In this document: piece after piece, positions 30,922-39,492 of the stretch | Numbering within the stretch: the first letter of the stretch is position 1 | Layout of the letters: every line of letters begins with the position of its first letter | Assembly: GCF_013761245.1 (NCBI RefSeq) | Contig: NZ_JACDUT010000002.1 | Coordinates: forward strand, 186,001 to 250,000 | Length of the DNA stretch: 64,000 nt | Direction of reading: 5' to 3' | DNA from: Thermaerobacillus caldiproteolyticus | Lineage (GTDB): Bacteria; Bacillota; Bacilli; Bacillales; Anoxybacillaceae | Program-made: the position numbers and the translations under genes | The notes under the pieces: generated by a model | The model's input: the letters and a program-made list of their open reading frames with translations, nothing else | What the model was told of the DNA's origin: nothing | Databases searched by the model: none

Positions 30922-31095
30922 CTAGTCAGGGCTCTTCACTTTCGTAGCTGATTGTGTCATGATAAGAAGTATCTCTAATGTTCGTTTAATTCCTACGGCA
31001 GAAAGAATCGATAAAACTTCATCAGTAGGAGAAGTTAGAGTGACAGCTTCGTACATCAGTTTAACCAACTCTTTTTCATGAACATCTAGCTTCAT
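30922..31095 (-). CDS. Small helical hypothetical protein, possibly the end of a broken gene
   Basis: From the ATG at 31095 it gives 57 residues, predicted helical (EKELVKLMYEAVTLTSP, then TDEVLSILSAVGIKRTLEI). AGGGATGAC precedes this ATG. The frame stays open up to 31218 without an earlier convincing start, adding IPEINIVPVRN-type sequence, so this could be the C-terminal part of a larger lost gene. I do not recognise it. Confidence 0.4.
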   Translation of the reverse strand: MKLDVHEKELVKLMYEAVTLTSPTDEVLSILSAVGIKRTLEILLIMTQSATKVKSPD

Positions 31096-31218
31096 GTCAT
31101 CCCTATGATGTCGTTCTACATTCCTCACAGGAACAATGTTTATCTCAGGAATTTTCCCTTCTTCTTTGTCACTGTTTATATATGAATGGGATAAGTTTAC
31201 CTTAACGAAGCCAAAATT

Positions 31219-31504
31219 TTATTGTCTCTTCATGTTTTCCTAAGAGAATAGCTACTTCTTTAAGTGTGTATTACAACACCTCAAATATGAATATACGTCG
31301 TGAGCTTTTGTCCTAGCCATACCGCAACTATATTGTTGCAAACAATTAGCTTTAATGTGTTGTCGTGGCAGTAAATGGGGTCATTTAGAGGGCTTATAAA
31401 AACCAAAAAAGTACACCACTATACTTTAGCGATGTGCCGTTTGATATTAACAGTAATATTTTACAGAGCAGGAACAGCTTTTTTATTTTTATAACATGTA
31501 CATG
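31219..31504. other. Intergenic stretch without recognisable features
   Basis: No ORF with a ribosome site, no strong hairpin and no repeat match was found here. It separates a hypothetical ORF from the ktrC remnant. Confidence 0.4.
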
Positions 31505-31910
31505 TTATTCATTGCTTACAACTTTCGTTTCAAAGCGGTCAATATCTTCATCCGCGCCGATGACAACAAAATATCGCCTTTGCGGATCATTTCCGATGCA
31601 AGCGGTGAAACGATCACATTATTTCCCCGCTTAATCGCAACGATATTAATGTCATAGCGGTCGCGAATATCCAGTTCAAGCAACGAATGATCGTCTAAGC
31701 GTTCACCTGCAACGATTTCATGCGATGCTCATCGGAAAGCTACAAATAGTCAAGGACGTTGTTGGAAATAATGCTATGGGTGACGCACTCCCTCATATCA
31801 CGCTCCGGATGAACGATTTGGTCAGCGCCGATTTTCATGATAATCGTTTTTTGCCTTTACAGTAATATGTTTCACACCTAACTCTTTTAAAGCGCTTGCT
31901 TGAATGTTGC
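31505..31910 (-). pseudogene. ktrC: Broken potassium-channel gating protein KtrC
   Basis: Fragments in three frames on the minus strand reproduce KtrC/TrkA sequence in order: LKELGVKHITVKAKNDYHE, then IGADQIVHPERDM, ISNNVLDYL, DIRDRYDINIVAIKRG, VIVSPLASEMI and IGADEDIDRFETKV. Stops and frameshifts interrupt it (for example after NNVLDYL), bases are missing after NDYHE, and the N-terminal NAD/ATP-binding half is absent. In B. subtilis KtrC (YkqB) gates KtrD and binds c-di-AMP. Its B. subtilis position near rnjA fits. Confidence 0.85.
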
Positions 31911-32150
31911 TGCTCTTTCACTTCGATACGGATATAGGTCATTCTCGTTTTCTTAACCGATGGCTTCTCAGTTTGCGCATTTGTTCATTCACTTGTTACT
32001 TTATCCTTCACTACCGTTTCATCTTCTACCGCTTTTAACTTGTTCGCCTGCTCTGTCATCTCTGACGATCAGGCAATGAAACTAAAAACAACGAATGTAC
32101 ATCCCCATCGTCTTCTATTTCATGCATGAAAGCAAGCAGCATTGCTCAAG
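31911..32150 (-). other. Decayed coding-like sequence upstream of the ktrC remnant
   Basis: Fragments such as ANKLKAVEDETVVKDK and TNAQTEKPSVKKTRM are separated by a stop. They are not KtrC-like. This may be the tail of another lost gene joined to ktrC by a deletion. Confidence 0.3.
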
Positions 32151-32151
32151 G

Positions 32152-32190
32152 AAAGAAAAAAAGACCAAACATGGTTCCATGTTTGGTCTT
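32152..32190 (-). terminator. Terminator after ykuV
   Basis: A near-perfect 13-bp stem (aagaccaaacatgg / ccatgtttggtctt) is followed on the minus strand by seven T. Confidence 0.92.
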
Positions 32191-32197
32191 CGTTACA

Positions 32198-32656
32198 TTA
32201 TGCTTCTGTTTTTTTATTTTCTTCAAGAACGCGGTTCACGCGTTTTTCCAACATCTTCATCCCGCTTCCTCCCGCTTGGAAATGGCGGAGTTTTCCTTCT
32301 GCATCAAACACGTAGTAAGCAGGAACATACTGGTTTTCGAACGCATCCGTTATTTTATGCTCGTTATCAACTAAAATCGGTTGAGTGATGCCGTGCTCTT
32401 CGGCTACTTTTTTTACTTGTTCAATGTCCAAATCGTTTTCCGAACGCGGCATGTGAACAGCCACAACATTTAATTCCTCTTTATAGCGATCGCGAAACTC
32501 ATTTACCTGCGGCATTGCTTCTTTACAAAGGTGGCAGCTTACTGACCAAAAATGAATGAGCGTTGGCTTCTCACCAATTAATTGTTCTCTTGTCACTTCA
32601 CCGTTTAAATAAGCCGTCGCTCCAGTTAATTCTGGCATTGGTTCACGTAACTTCAT
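32198..32656 (-). CDS. ykuV: Thiol-disulfide oxidoreductase YkuV
   Basis: This is a thioredoxin-fold protein with active site CHLC in WSVSCHLCKEAMPQ, followed by the cis-proline region YVPAYYVFD. The sequence tracks B. subtilis YkuV closely, including its C-terminal HFQAGGSGMKMLEKRVNRV. No signal peptide is present, so it is cytoplasmic. Two adjacent ATGs exist; GGAGGG has 7-base spacing to the second (32656), which gives the B. subtilis start MKLREPMPELTG. It follows the peroxiredoxin gene ykuU and may act with it. Confidence 0.93.
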   Translation of the reverse strand: MKLREPMPELTGATAYLNGEVTREQLIGEKPTLIHFWSVSCHLCKEAMPQVNEFRDRYKEELNVVAVHMPRSENDLDIEQVKKVAEEHGITQPILVDNEHKITDAFENQYVPAYYVFDAEGKLRHFQAGGSGMKMLEKRVNRVLEENKKTEA

Positions 32657-32671
32657 CATTCATCCCTCCAT

Positions 32672-32705
32672 GTAAATAAAGGTCTAACATAGCGTTAGAC
32701 CTTCC
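32672..32705 (-). terminator. Intercistronic hairpin between ykuU and ykuV
   Basis: The stem aaggtctaac / gttagacctt has a 5-base loop and is followed on the minus strand by TTTATTTA. It probably lets only part of the transcripts continue into ykuV. Confidence 0.65.
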
Positions 32706-32721
32706 TTGTTGATATGTGAAA

Positions 32722-33270
32722 TTATACTTCCAATGTTTTTTGGCCTGGTTTCCAGTTTGCTGGGCAAAGACCGCCAGTTTGTAAAGCTTGAAGTACGCGC
32801 AATACTTCATCAACACTGCGACCGACGTCGTTGTGATGAACAACGGCATATTTTAATTCGCCTTCTGGGTCAATAATGAATAAACCGCGAAGTGCGACAC
32901 CTTCTTCTTCGATTAATACACCGTAGTCACGAGAAACAGCATGATTTGTGTCAGCTGCTAATGGATATTTGATTTCACCAAGGCCATTCTCTGTACGAGG
33001 AGTGTTAATCCATGCTTTATGAGAATATACAGAGTCAGTTGATACACCGATAACAACTGCATCTAAATCTTCAAACTCATCATAGCGGTCAGAAATCGCT
33101 GTAATTTCTGTTGGACATACGAACGTAAAATCTAACGGATAGAAGAAGAGAACTGTCCATTTACCGTTTTTTATATTTTCTTCCAAGCTGACTCTGCCGA
33201 AATCACCGTTTGGTAAAACAGCTTGCATTTCAAAACGTGGTGCTTGTTTACCAACCAGACGTTCTGCCAT
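32722..33270 (-). CDS. ykuU: 2-Cys peroxiredoxin YkuU
   Basis: This AhpC/Prx-class enzyme reduces hydrogen and organic peroxides. The peroxidatic Cys52 is in DFTFVCPTEI, and the resolving Cys169 is in GGLCPANWKPG, so it is a typical 2-Cys type. Length is 182 residues. It has a strong promoter 80 bases upstream and a perfect hairpin in the leader. The partner reductase could be YkuV or thioredoxin; that is an inference from neighbourhood. Confidence 0.94.
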   Translation of the reverse strand: MAERLVGKQAPRFEMQAVLPNGDFGRVSLEENIKNGKWTVLFFYPLDFTFVCPTEITAISDRYDEFEDLDAVVIGVSTDSVYSHKAWINTPRTENGLGEIKYPLAADTNHAVSRDYGVLIEEEGVALRGLFIIDPEGELKYAVVHHNDVGRSVDEVLRVLQALQTGGLCPANWKPGQKTLEV

Positions 33271-33298
33271 ATGTATCCCTCCATTTTAATATTTTTAA

Positions 33299-33325
33299 TT
33301 GAGAAAACAAACAATGTTTTCTCAA
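33299..33325 (-). promoter_or_regulatory. Perfect 10-bp inverted repeat in the ykuU leader
   Basis: TTGAGAAAAC, 7 bases, GTTTTCTCAA lies between the predicted transcript start (near 33343) and the ykuU start codon. It can act as an mRNA-stabilising hairpin or as a protein operator. No T run follows, so it is not a terminator. Confidence 0.6.
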
Positions 33326-33349
33326 CTATCTAACTTGTTCACATTTAAC

Positions 33350-33378
33350 ATTATACTAGAGAAGATATTTTTAGTCAA
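33350..33378 (-). promoter_or_regulatory. Strong sigma-A promoter of ykuU
   Basis: On the minus strand TTGACT (33373-33378), 17 bases, TATAAT (33350-33355). Confidence 0.82.
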
Positions 33379-33580
33379 TATTAAATGATAATTAATTTAA
33401 ATAGATAGTTGTTTTTTATTACCCAATCATTCCATGTTTATTATTCCCTACATTTTCTCTTTCTTTCAAGAAGATGTCTAAAATTAGTTTAACATGTTTT
33501 AAAATAGAGATAAAATGATTCGCACTTTCATTAGTTGAAAGTGTACACATCAATGTTCAACGAAAGAAAGGATGAAACAA

Positions 33581-34384
33581 ATGAATTGGCAGTTACCAAA
33601 AATAAATTGGGCAAACTTTTTCATGGACACTGGGATCATCATTTTGAAATTAACGGTGATTTATCTGATTTATATCATTGTCAAAAAAGTCGGCTTCAAA
33701 CTGATTGCCCGCTCCTTCCAAAAGCTTGAGGAACGAAAAGAAATTTCGCTAGGACGAAGCCGTACGCTTCAATCATTAATTACGAACATATTCTCTTACG
33801 CTCTTGTGTTCGTTTTTATTGTGACGGTTTTAGAACTTTTTAATATTAAAGCGACGGCCGTTTTAGCTGGGGCAGGGGTCGTCGGTTTAGCAGTCGGCTT
33901 TGGCGCTCAAGGTCTTGTGAGCGATGTTGTGACAGGTTTCTTTTTATTATTAGAAAAGCAAATTGACGTAGGCGATTATGTGACGACGGGGTCGTTCTCC
34001 GGGATTGTCGAAGCGGTCGGGTTACGCACTACGCAAATTCGCAGCTTTGACGGCACCTTGCATTATATTCCCAACCGAATGATTACGACATTGAGCAACC
34101 ACTCACGCGGAAATATGCGCGCTCTTGTCGATATTACTATTCCTTATGAAAAAAATATTGACGAAGCGATTAAAATTTTGCAATCCGCTTGTGATGCACT
34201 CGCCGAGGAGGAACCAAAAATTATTGAAGGACCGAACGTATTAGGTGTACAAAATTTAGGGACTTCAGATGTCGTGATTCGTGTCATCGCAAAAACAGAA
34301 AATATGGCGCAATGGGAAGTGGAGCGAAAAATGCGCAAAGTGCTAAAAGAAGCGCTGCAATCTCTACAAACAGAAAAAGACTAG
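33581..34384 (+). CDS. ykuT: MscS-family mechanosensitive channel YkuT
   Basis: This small-conductance channel releases solutes on osmotic downshift. Three N-terminal membrane segments are followed by the Gly/Ala-rich pore helix ([20 protein letters not shown]) and the beta domain ([20 protein letters not shown]). Length is 267 residues, as in B. subtilis. The frame allows an ATG at 33572, but GAAAGGA sits 8 bases before the ATG at 33581. Confidence 0.93.
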   Translation: MNWQLPKINWANFFMDTGIIILKLTVIYLIYIIVKKVGFKLIARSFQKLEERKEISLGRSRTLQSLITNIFSYALVFVFIVTVLELFNIKATAVLAGAGVVGLAVGFGAQGLVSDVVTGFFLLLEKQIDVGDYVTTGSFSGIVEAVGLRTTQIRSFDGTLHYIPNRMITTLSNHSRGNMRALVDITIPYEKNIDEAIKILQSACDALAEEEPKIIEGPNVLGVQNLGTSDVVIRVIAKTENMAQWEVERKMRKVLKEALQSLQTEKD

Positions 34385-34403
34385 GACGCGTCCTAGTCTT
34401 TTT
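34378..34403 (+). terminator. Terminator after ykuT
   Basis: The stem aagactaggacg / cgtcctagtctt begins within the last codons of ykuT and is followed by TTT. Confidence 0.85.
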
Positions 34404-34528
34404 ACGTATTGTTTTCCGTGGCGCCTTTACTTTTTCTTGATTGTTCAGCTTCAATTCCCTAGTCTCTGCCTTCTTCCGGCAAAATACAAGTACTTTCCGC
34501 CAGAAAACAGCGCCTTCGTTTTACATCA

Positions 34529-34771
34529 TTAACGTAGTCTTTCTTCAACTTTCTGACAAACTTCGTCTGCTGTTAAGCCGCTCGCTTCGATAACAGAACC
34601 AGCCGTAACGGTATTTTGAATTCCCATTACATTTGAATCTTGGCCAGTGATCACACAGCAATCGCAGCCTTTTGCATCATTTTCTTGACGGAGCGGGACT
34701 ACCTCATGCCCTTTTGCTTTTAACGCTTCTTGTACATTTGTTAATGAATGCTCTACACCAATTTTCGCCAT
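34529..34771 (-). CDS. ykuS: UPF0180 family protein YkuS
   Basis: This 80-residue cytoplasmic protein begins [18 protein letters not shown] and contains the family's [18 protein letters not shown] segment. Function is unknown. AGGAGGTGG precedes the ATG. It lies 58 bases downstream of ykuR on the same strand and may share its transcript. Confidence 0.9.
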   Translation of the reverse strand: MAKIGVEHSLTNVQEALKAKGHEVVPLRQENDAKGCDCCVITGQDSNVMGIQNTVTAGSVIEASGLTADEVCQKVEERLR

Positions 34772-34829
34772 GTAACATCCACCTCCTCACTTAAATAATG
34801 TGCCTTAAGGAAGGTGGAAATATACGGGA

Positions 34830-35960
34830 TTATTCGTTTCCTTTCCATGTCATATACGATGTCAACAGGGCAATCGCTTTGTCAATCGCCCGTTCGTCCG
34901 GAGTAAGCTTGGCATGATGCAATCCATATGGTGAATCAACACCTAGCCAAAACATAAATCCAGGAATTTCGGCAAGCATGTATCCAAAATCTTCTCCGGT
35001 CATCGCTTCTTTACAACGAACGACATGAACATCAGGAAGCTGTTCAACAAACTGCATAAACTCCGCCGTTAGCTTCTCATCGTTATATACTTGATGATAC
35101 ATCGAACCGTAGTCAATCGTTGCCTCGCATTGATAGCCGATTTCGATTCCTTTTACAATCGCTTCAATTCGCTCTTTTACCTTGTTCATCGACTCGACCG
35201 ATAACGTGCGAATCGTTCCTTCAAGACGAGCTCGTTCGGCAATGGCGTTTTGTACCGTTCCTCCAGAAATTTTTCCAACTGTGATGACTGCGCTATCAAG
35301 AGGATCAACATTGCGAGAAACAATCGATTGAAGCTGTGTCACGAGTGAACAAGCGGCCACAACCATATCATTCGCCAAATGTGGAAACGCTGCATGTCCC
35401 CCTTTTCCTTTTAAATCAATAAACAATTCTGACGTATTCGCAAACAATAATCCTTCTTTGGTAGCAATCGTACCGACCGGGTATTCAGGAGCAATATGCA
35501 GCGCGACAATCATATCCGGTTTCCATGTTTTCATAATTTCACTTTCCAACATTGGCCGCGCTCCGCCCGGTCCTTCTTCTGCCGGTTGAAAGATAAACAG
35601 CAAATCGTCTTTGATCGGGTGAGAGGCGAAATGGGTAAGCACGCCGAGGGCTATGCTCATATGAATATCGTGACCGCACGCATGCATGTTTCCTTCATGT
35701 TCAGAGCAATATGGTAAATTGGTTTCTTCGGTAATCGGCAATCCATCCATATCGGCACGGTAGCCAATCGTTTTCCGCGGCGCCGTTCCACGCACTTTCA
35801 CAAAAATACCTGTTTTCCATGTCTTTATCTCTAATCGTTCTTGCGGTAATGTATGAATATAATCTAATAAATATTGCTGTGTCTTAAATTCTTGAAACCC
35901 CAGTTCAGGAATTTTGTGCAGATCACGGCGGATCGCCACAAATGGGCTGAGTCGTGACAT
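34830..35960 (-). CDS. ykuR: N-acetyldiaminopimelate deacetylase
   Basis: This M20-family metallopeptidase removes acetate from N-acetyl-LL-diaminopimelate, the third step of the acetyl branch to lysine and cell-wall DAP. Motifs are [25 protein letters not shown] (metal His and Asp) and [10 protein letters not shown] (catalytic Glu), with a lid domain between residues about 180 and 290. AAGGAGGAG with 8-base spacing supports the ATG at 35960 (376 residues) over the frame's start at 36002. A terminator-like hairpin sits directly before its ribosome site. Confidence 0.94.
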   Translation of the reverse strand: MSRLSPFVAIRRDLHKIPELGFQEFKTQQYLLDYIHTLPQERLEIKTWKTGIFVKVRGTAPRKTIGYRADMDGLPITEETNLPYCSEHEGNMHACGHDIHMSIALGVLTHFASHPIKDDLLFIFQPAEEGPGGARPMLESEIMKTWKPDMIVALHIAPEYPVGTIATKEGLLFANTSELFIDLKGKGGHAAFPHLANDMVVAACSLVTQLQSIVSRNVDPLDSAVITVGKISGGTVQNAIAERARLEGTIRTLSVESMNKVKERIEAIVKGIEIGYQCEATIDYGSMYHQVYNDEKLTAEFMQFVEQLPDVHVVRCKEAMTGEDFGYMLAEIPGFMFWLGVDSPYGLHHAKLTPDERAIDKAIALLTSYMTWKGNE

Positions 35961-35975
35961 TTGTCTTCTCCTCCT

Positions 35976-36006
35976 TGTAAAAAAGCGTGGAATCAAGTCC
36001 ACGCTC
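35976..36006 (-). terminator. Terminator-like hairpin in the ykuR leader
   Basis: On the minus strand AGCGTGGA, short loop, TCCACGCT is followed by TTTTTT and then directly by the AAGGAGGAG of ykuR. It lies between dapH and ykuR and could act as an attenuator or as a partial operon terminator. Confidence 0.7.
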
Positions 36007-36029
36007 TACCTCTTGGTATCATCGGATCG

Positions 36030-36150
36030 CCTCCGCTTTCCTTGTCTAGCTCCAGCTCCTAGCCGCTTGAGGGCAAATAACCTTCCTCCGTCGAAGCGAC
36101 AAGTGCTTCTCGCTGGAAAAACATTTGCCGTTCGCGGCTAAATGGGTCGC
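36030..36150. repeat. Dispersed palindromic element between dapH and ykuR
   Basis: The arms TAGCCGC...GGGCAAAT (from 36060) and ATTTGCC...GCGGCTA (to 36140) pair over about 80 bases, with a flank reading tccttgtctagctccagct. Elements with this flank are common between genes in Bacillus and Geobacillus. No second copy of this family lies in the window. Confidence 0.6.
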
Positions 36151-36155
36151 TTTTC

Positions 36156-36866
36156 TTATAACTGGCGGAGTTCTTGTTTAATTTCTGTTTTTGCTTTTGT
36201 TTTTTCGTCGATTTGTTTAATGACGCGCGCCGGCACCCCAGCGACGACCGTGTATGGCGGTACGTCTTCGATAACAACTGCACCAGCTGCCACGACAGCT
36301 CCTTTTCCGACAGTGACTCCTTCTAAAATGACCGCATTCGCACCGATAACCACATCATCTTCCACGATGACAGGTTTCGCAGAAGGCGGTTCAATAACAC
36401 CTGCTAATACAGCTCCAGCGCCAACGTGGCAATTTTTCCCTACCGTTGCTCGACCGCCAAGCACCGCATTCATATCAATCATCGTTCCTTCTCCAATAAC
36501 CGCACCAATGTTAATAACCGCGCCCATCATAATGACAGCATTATCGCCAATTTCTACTTGGTCACGGATAATTGCGCCCGGCTCAATGCGCGCTTTAACT
36601 CCTTTCAAATCGAGAAGTGGAATGGCAGAGTTACGACGATCATTTTCGACAACATAATCTTCAATTTTATCTTTATTAGCTTCCAACGCTGTTTGAATCT
36701 CTTGCCACTCACCAAATACAACGCCGGCATTCCCCGTAATGAACGTTTTGGCGTTTGCTCCAAAATCAATTCCTTCAAGATTTCCTTTTATGTATACTTT
36801 AACAGGTGTCGCTTTTTTGCTGTTTTGAATAAACGCAATAATTTCATTTGCATCCATCATTTTCAT
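36156..36866 (-). CDS. dapH: Tetrahydrodipicolinate N-acetyltransferase
   Basis: DapH acetylates tetrahydrodipicolinate, the entry to the acetyl branch of DAP/lysine synthesis. The 236-residue protein has an N-terminal helical domain and then a left-handed beta-helix of hexapeptide repeats (residues about 95-205, for example [20 protein letters not shown]). It carries [20 protein letters not shown] typical of DapH. AGGAGGATG lies before the ATG. ykuR follows after a palindromic element and a hairpin. Confidence 0.95.
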   Translation of the reverse strand: MKMMDANEIIAFIQNSKKATPVKVYIKGNLEGIDFGANAKTFITGNAGVVFGEWQEIQTALEANKDKIEDYVVENDRRNSAIPLLDLKGVKARIEPGAIIRDQVEIGDNAVIMMGAVINIGAVIGEGTMIDMNAVLGGRATVGKNCHVGAGAVLAGVIEPPSAKPVIVEDDVVIGANAVILEGVTVGKGAVVAAGAVVIEDVPPYTVVAGVPARVIKQIDEKTKAKTEIKQELRQL

Positions 36867-36937
36867 TGTAGCATCCTCCTTTTGTTCTCTTATTTTTTTA
36901 CTTTAGCAAAACAAAGATAGCCATGACAAGCAGAAAT

Positions 36938-37807
36938 TCATCGAATAAAATCTTTCGTGATTTTCTGAAACGCTTGCACTTGTGGAAGTTGCCATGCTGT
37001 TTCGGAGATGATCAGCCACGTATCCCTCGTCATGAACTGACCATTTTTGTCCCTTAACGGGATTTTCTTTATCTTATCATCTAGATGATAAAGAGCAATC
37101 TCCGGTAAAATCGCATAACCAATACCATGATAGGCTAATTGTTTGCAAGTCTCGATTTGGTCAACAATCACCGTTCGTTCGGGCAACGTGTGAAATCGTT
37201 CATACCACCATTGTTGAATATGAAGAGAATATGTTGAATCGCTTTTAAATTGAATAAACGGCCGATTCGTGCTACATAAATCTTCAATGCTTTCCATTTC
37301 TTGATCGACTAAAAATAACCTGTCAGTAAATAAGTGATGGGTAATCCCGCTCCAATTTGGTTTCCCCCGAACAATGCCGACATGAAAATTGTTTTCATAC
37401 ATCGAAGCCATAATTTCACTTGTCCATCCTGTTGTCAAAGAAACTTTTACATTTGGATATAATTCGGTAAATCGTTTTAAAATCGGGGGAAGCCAATGTT
37501 GCGCAATAATCGAGGCAACTGCCAATGTTAACGTTCCGCTTATTTCCCCGTACATTTGTCCAATTTCTTCTTTTACTCGCTTCGTTTTCGTTAACATTTC
37601 TTTAGCGAGCTGCACAATTTTTTCACCAGCTGGTGTTAACATTAAACCGCGCTGAGAACGAAAAAAGATTTTCGTATTCCAGCTGTTCTCAATGGTCTGC
37701 AAACGTTGTGATAAAGCAGACTGGGTTACATACAACCTCATCGCCGCTTTTCGCATGTTCAATTCTTCCGCCAAAACGACAAGCATCTCGTATTCGGTAA
37801 TATTCAA
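36938..37807 (-). CDS. ccpC: LysR-type regulator CcpC
   Basis: CcpC represses citrate synthase and aconitase genes in B. subtilis and senses citrate. The N-terminal winged helix is clear (MRKAAMRLYVTQSALSQRLQ), followed by the effector domain with QHWLPPILKRF and VDQIETCKQLAYHGIGYAIL, which track CcpC well. I chose the TTG at 37807, 5 bases after AAAAGGGTG, giving LNITEYEMLVVLAEELNMRK as the start and 289 residues; upstream ATGs have poor support. It lies between dapH and darB, as in B. subtilis apart from lost and inserted genes. Confidence 0.85.
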   Translation of the reverse strand: MNITEYEMLVVLAEELNMRKAAMRLYVTQSALSQRLQTIENSWNTKIFFRSQRGLMLTPAGEKIVQLAKEMLTKTKRVKEEIGQMYGEISGTLTLAVASIIAQHWLPPILKRFTELYPNVKVSLTTGWTSEIMASMYENNFHVGIVRGKPNWSGITHHLFTDRLFLVDQEMESIEDLCSTNRPFIQFKSDSTYSLHIQQWWYERFHTLPERTVIVDQIETCKQLAYHGIGYAILPEIALYHLDDKIKKIPLRDKNGQFMTRDTWLIISETAWQLPQVQAFQKITKDFIR

Positions 37808-37822
37808 ACTCTCACCCTTTTG

Positions 37823-37837
37823 ATAAGTTTTTCTTAT
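37823..37837. promoter_or_regulatory. CcpC-type dyad in the ccpC leader
   Basis: ATAA, 7 bases, TTAT matches the dyad described for CcpC at citB and citZ. It lies 15-30 bases upstream of the ccpC start codon, which suggests autoregulation. The extended arms gataag / cttatc are also symmetric. Confidence 0.5.
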
Positions 37838-37926
37838 CATCTTCATTCATTTTTCCGAAATGTAATTATCATGATAAAAGGTATATCATTATATTAGAAA
37901 GTTTAAGTAAGAAGGAGAATCCCATT

Positions 37927-38661
37927 ATGGAATTTATCTTATTTATGATGATTGGATTTGCTACGTCATTTGTTGGGACCCTTGCTGGCGGCGGCGGCTT
38001 GATTGGAATGCCTGTTTTGCTTTTAACTGGTGTCCCCATCCATCAAGCCATTGCCGCCGCAAAATTTTCCAATACCGTCAGCTCGTTTTCAAGCTTTTTC
38101 GTGTTGCTTCGTGAAGGCAAAATCGGTTGGAAGCAAACGTTACTTTTAATCCCTATTAGCCTTTTTGGTGGCATCACAGGCGGATGGCTTGCTTCATCAA
38201 TATCGGAAACAACGATGACAGTGATTGCCATTCTATTGTTAACATTCGCGCTAAGCTTACATCTGTTTCGAAAACAGCCAGAGCAAAAGCAACGGGCTGC
38301 TGTTTTTCCTAAAAAATTATATCCCATTCTTTATGGAATTAGTGTCTACGATGGAATGTTCGGACCGGGGCAAGCTTCATTATTAATGTACGCCTATTTG
38401 CGCACCGGTATGGAGTATTTATCTGCCATTGCTTTTACGAGATTTCAAACGTTTGTTAGCTGTTTTGGCGCCTTTGTCACATACTTATATACAGGGCATG
38501 TCAATTGGCATATCGCTCCGTTTCTAGCCATCGGTTCGTTAATTGGTGCGCAAATCTCCGTAAGGGTGGCACAAAAGCTAAAAAACAGCCACTTACGTGC
38601 AATATTAAATGCGATTACAGCTCTTTTGATCGTTCAGCTTATGTGGCATATCATTCAATAA
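37927..38661 (+). CDS. TSUP (TauE/SafE) family permease
   Basis: This 244-residue membrane protein has about eight hydrophobic segments and the family's GTLAGGGGLIGMP near residue 17, with a second similar half (YDGMFGPGQASLLMYAYL). The family exports or imports small anions such as sulfite, sulfoacetate or sulfonates; the substrate is unknown. It is divergent from ccpC, and its end overlaps the convergent darB by 11 bases. B. subtilis has no such gene I recall between ccpC and ykuL, so it is probably inserted. Confidence 0.85.
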   Translation: MEFILFMMIGFATSFVGTLAGGGGLIGMPVLLLTGVPIHQAIAAAKFSNTVSSFSSFFVLLREGKIGWKQTLLLIPISLFGGITGGWLASSISETTMTVIAILLLTFALSLHLFRKQPEQKQRAAVFPKKLYPILYGISVYDGMFGPGQASLLMYAYLRTGMEYLSAIAFTRFQTFVSCFGAFVTYLYTGHVNWHIAPFLAIGSLIGAQISVRVAQKLKNSHLRAILNAITALLIVQLMWHIIQ

Positions 38662-39103
38662 TATGATTAAAGCGCCTTACCTGTTTATTTAATCGTTTTA
38701 AGATTTCTCTTCTTGTAAAAATCCCCTCAAAATAACCGTTTTCATTTTCAACGCAGACAAACGGATGATTCACGATCAATTCGATTCCCTTCATCACGTG
38801 ATCGTCTAATAACAGTCTAGGAATGTCTTTATTCATGACTTCTTCGACTTTCATCGTTTCTAAACGTTCAAATTCAATTCGCTCTAATCCTAAAATAGCG
38901 TCCATAATCATGGTTATACTAATTAATCCGTGTAGTTTATAAGATGTGTCTAACACCGGAATCGCCGAATATCCTGTTTTTGTTAATACTAACAAGGCAT
39001 GATCTAAATGATTTCCCACTTGAACGTGGGCTACTTTATCAGAAGGAATGAGAAATTGAGCAATCGTCTTATCTAAAAATTCTTTACTATCTAAACTGAT
39101 CAT
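38651..39103 (-). CDS. darB: c-di-AMP receptor DarB (CBS-domain protein YkuL)
   Basis: Two CBS domains (residues about 10-70 and 80-145) make up this 150-residue protein. HVQVGNHLDHALLVLTKTGY, then AIPVLDTSYKLHGLI, and ICVENENGYFEGIFTRRE-type sequence near the end match B. subtilis DarB closely. In B. subtilis apo-DarB stimulates (p)ppGpp synthesis by Rel and activates PycA, and c-di-AMP blocks both. pycA is at 725-4168 in this window. Confidence 0.93.
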   Translation of the reverse strand: MISLDSKEFLDKTIAQFLIPSDKVAHVQVGNHLDHALLVLTKTGYSAIPVLDTSYKLHGLISITMIMDAILGLERIEFERLETMKVEEVMNKDIPRLLLDDHVMKGIELIVNHPFVCVENENGYFEGIFTRREILKRLNKQVRRFNHIIE

Positions 39104-39171
39104 GTTGCTTTTCCGCCTTTCTCTTTTGCTTTTACCTCCTTATTCAGTTTAGCACATTTCCTGTTTCTCAT

Positions 39172-39216
39172 AATAAAAAAATAACTATCGCCTTCAACGA
39201 GCGATAGCCTCTTTTT
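39172..39216 (-). terminator. Terminator after abbA
   Basis: On the minus strand CTATCGC, 9-base loop, GCGATAG is followed by TTATTTTTTT. Confidence 0.85.
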
Positions 39217-39226
39217 ATGTATATAA

Positions 39227-39424
39227 TTACATCGTTTCCTCTCTAATGCGATAATAAAGGTGCATGAGTTGCTTATATCTCTCCTCCTCTACTTGTTTAT
39301 TTCCGTTTTCAATATCGGCAAGCTCACAACTAATAAGTTCCAGCGCATAATGTTGTGTAAACAAAACATCCAGAAGCAATTTTTGTTCTTCTGGAGTTAA
39401 TTGTTCAAGCAGTTGTTTGTCCAT
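39227..39424 (-). CDS. abbA: AbrB antirepressor AbbA
   Basis: This 65-residue protein has the same length as B. subtilis AbbA and matches its core: LTPEEQKLLLDVLFTQHYALE, seen as residues 9-29, then IENGNKQVEEERYKQLMHLY. AbbA is made under Spo0A control and mimics DNA to remove AbrB from its targets at the onset of stationary phase. GGAAGGAGAAC precedes the ATG at 39424. The open frame upstream belongs to other sequence. darB follows after a terminator. Confidence 0.88.
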   Translation of the reverse strand: MDKQLLEQLTPEEQKLLLDVLFTQHYALELISCELADIENGNKQVEEERYKQLMHLYYRIREETM

Positions 39425-39492
39425 ATTCTCTGTTCTCCTTCCTTCGCAGTCCATTATTATATATTCGTCTACAATAAAAAAAAGTCCTGTAA

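Noticed and set aside
36142-36657. 171-codon frame on the plus strand opposite dapH
   Set aside because: It is the antisense of the hexapeptide-repeat region of dapH, whose periodic codons give a long Thr/Pro/Ala-rich frame. There is no ribosome site or family pattern.
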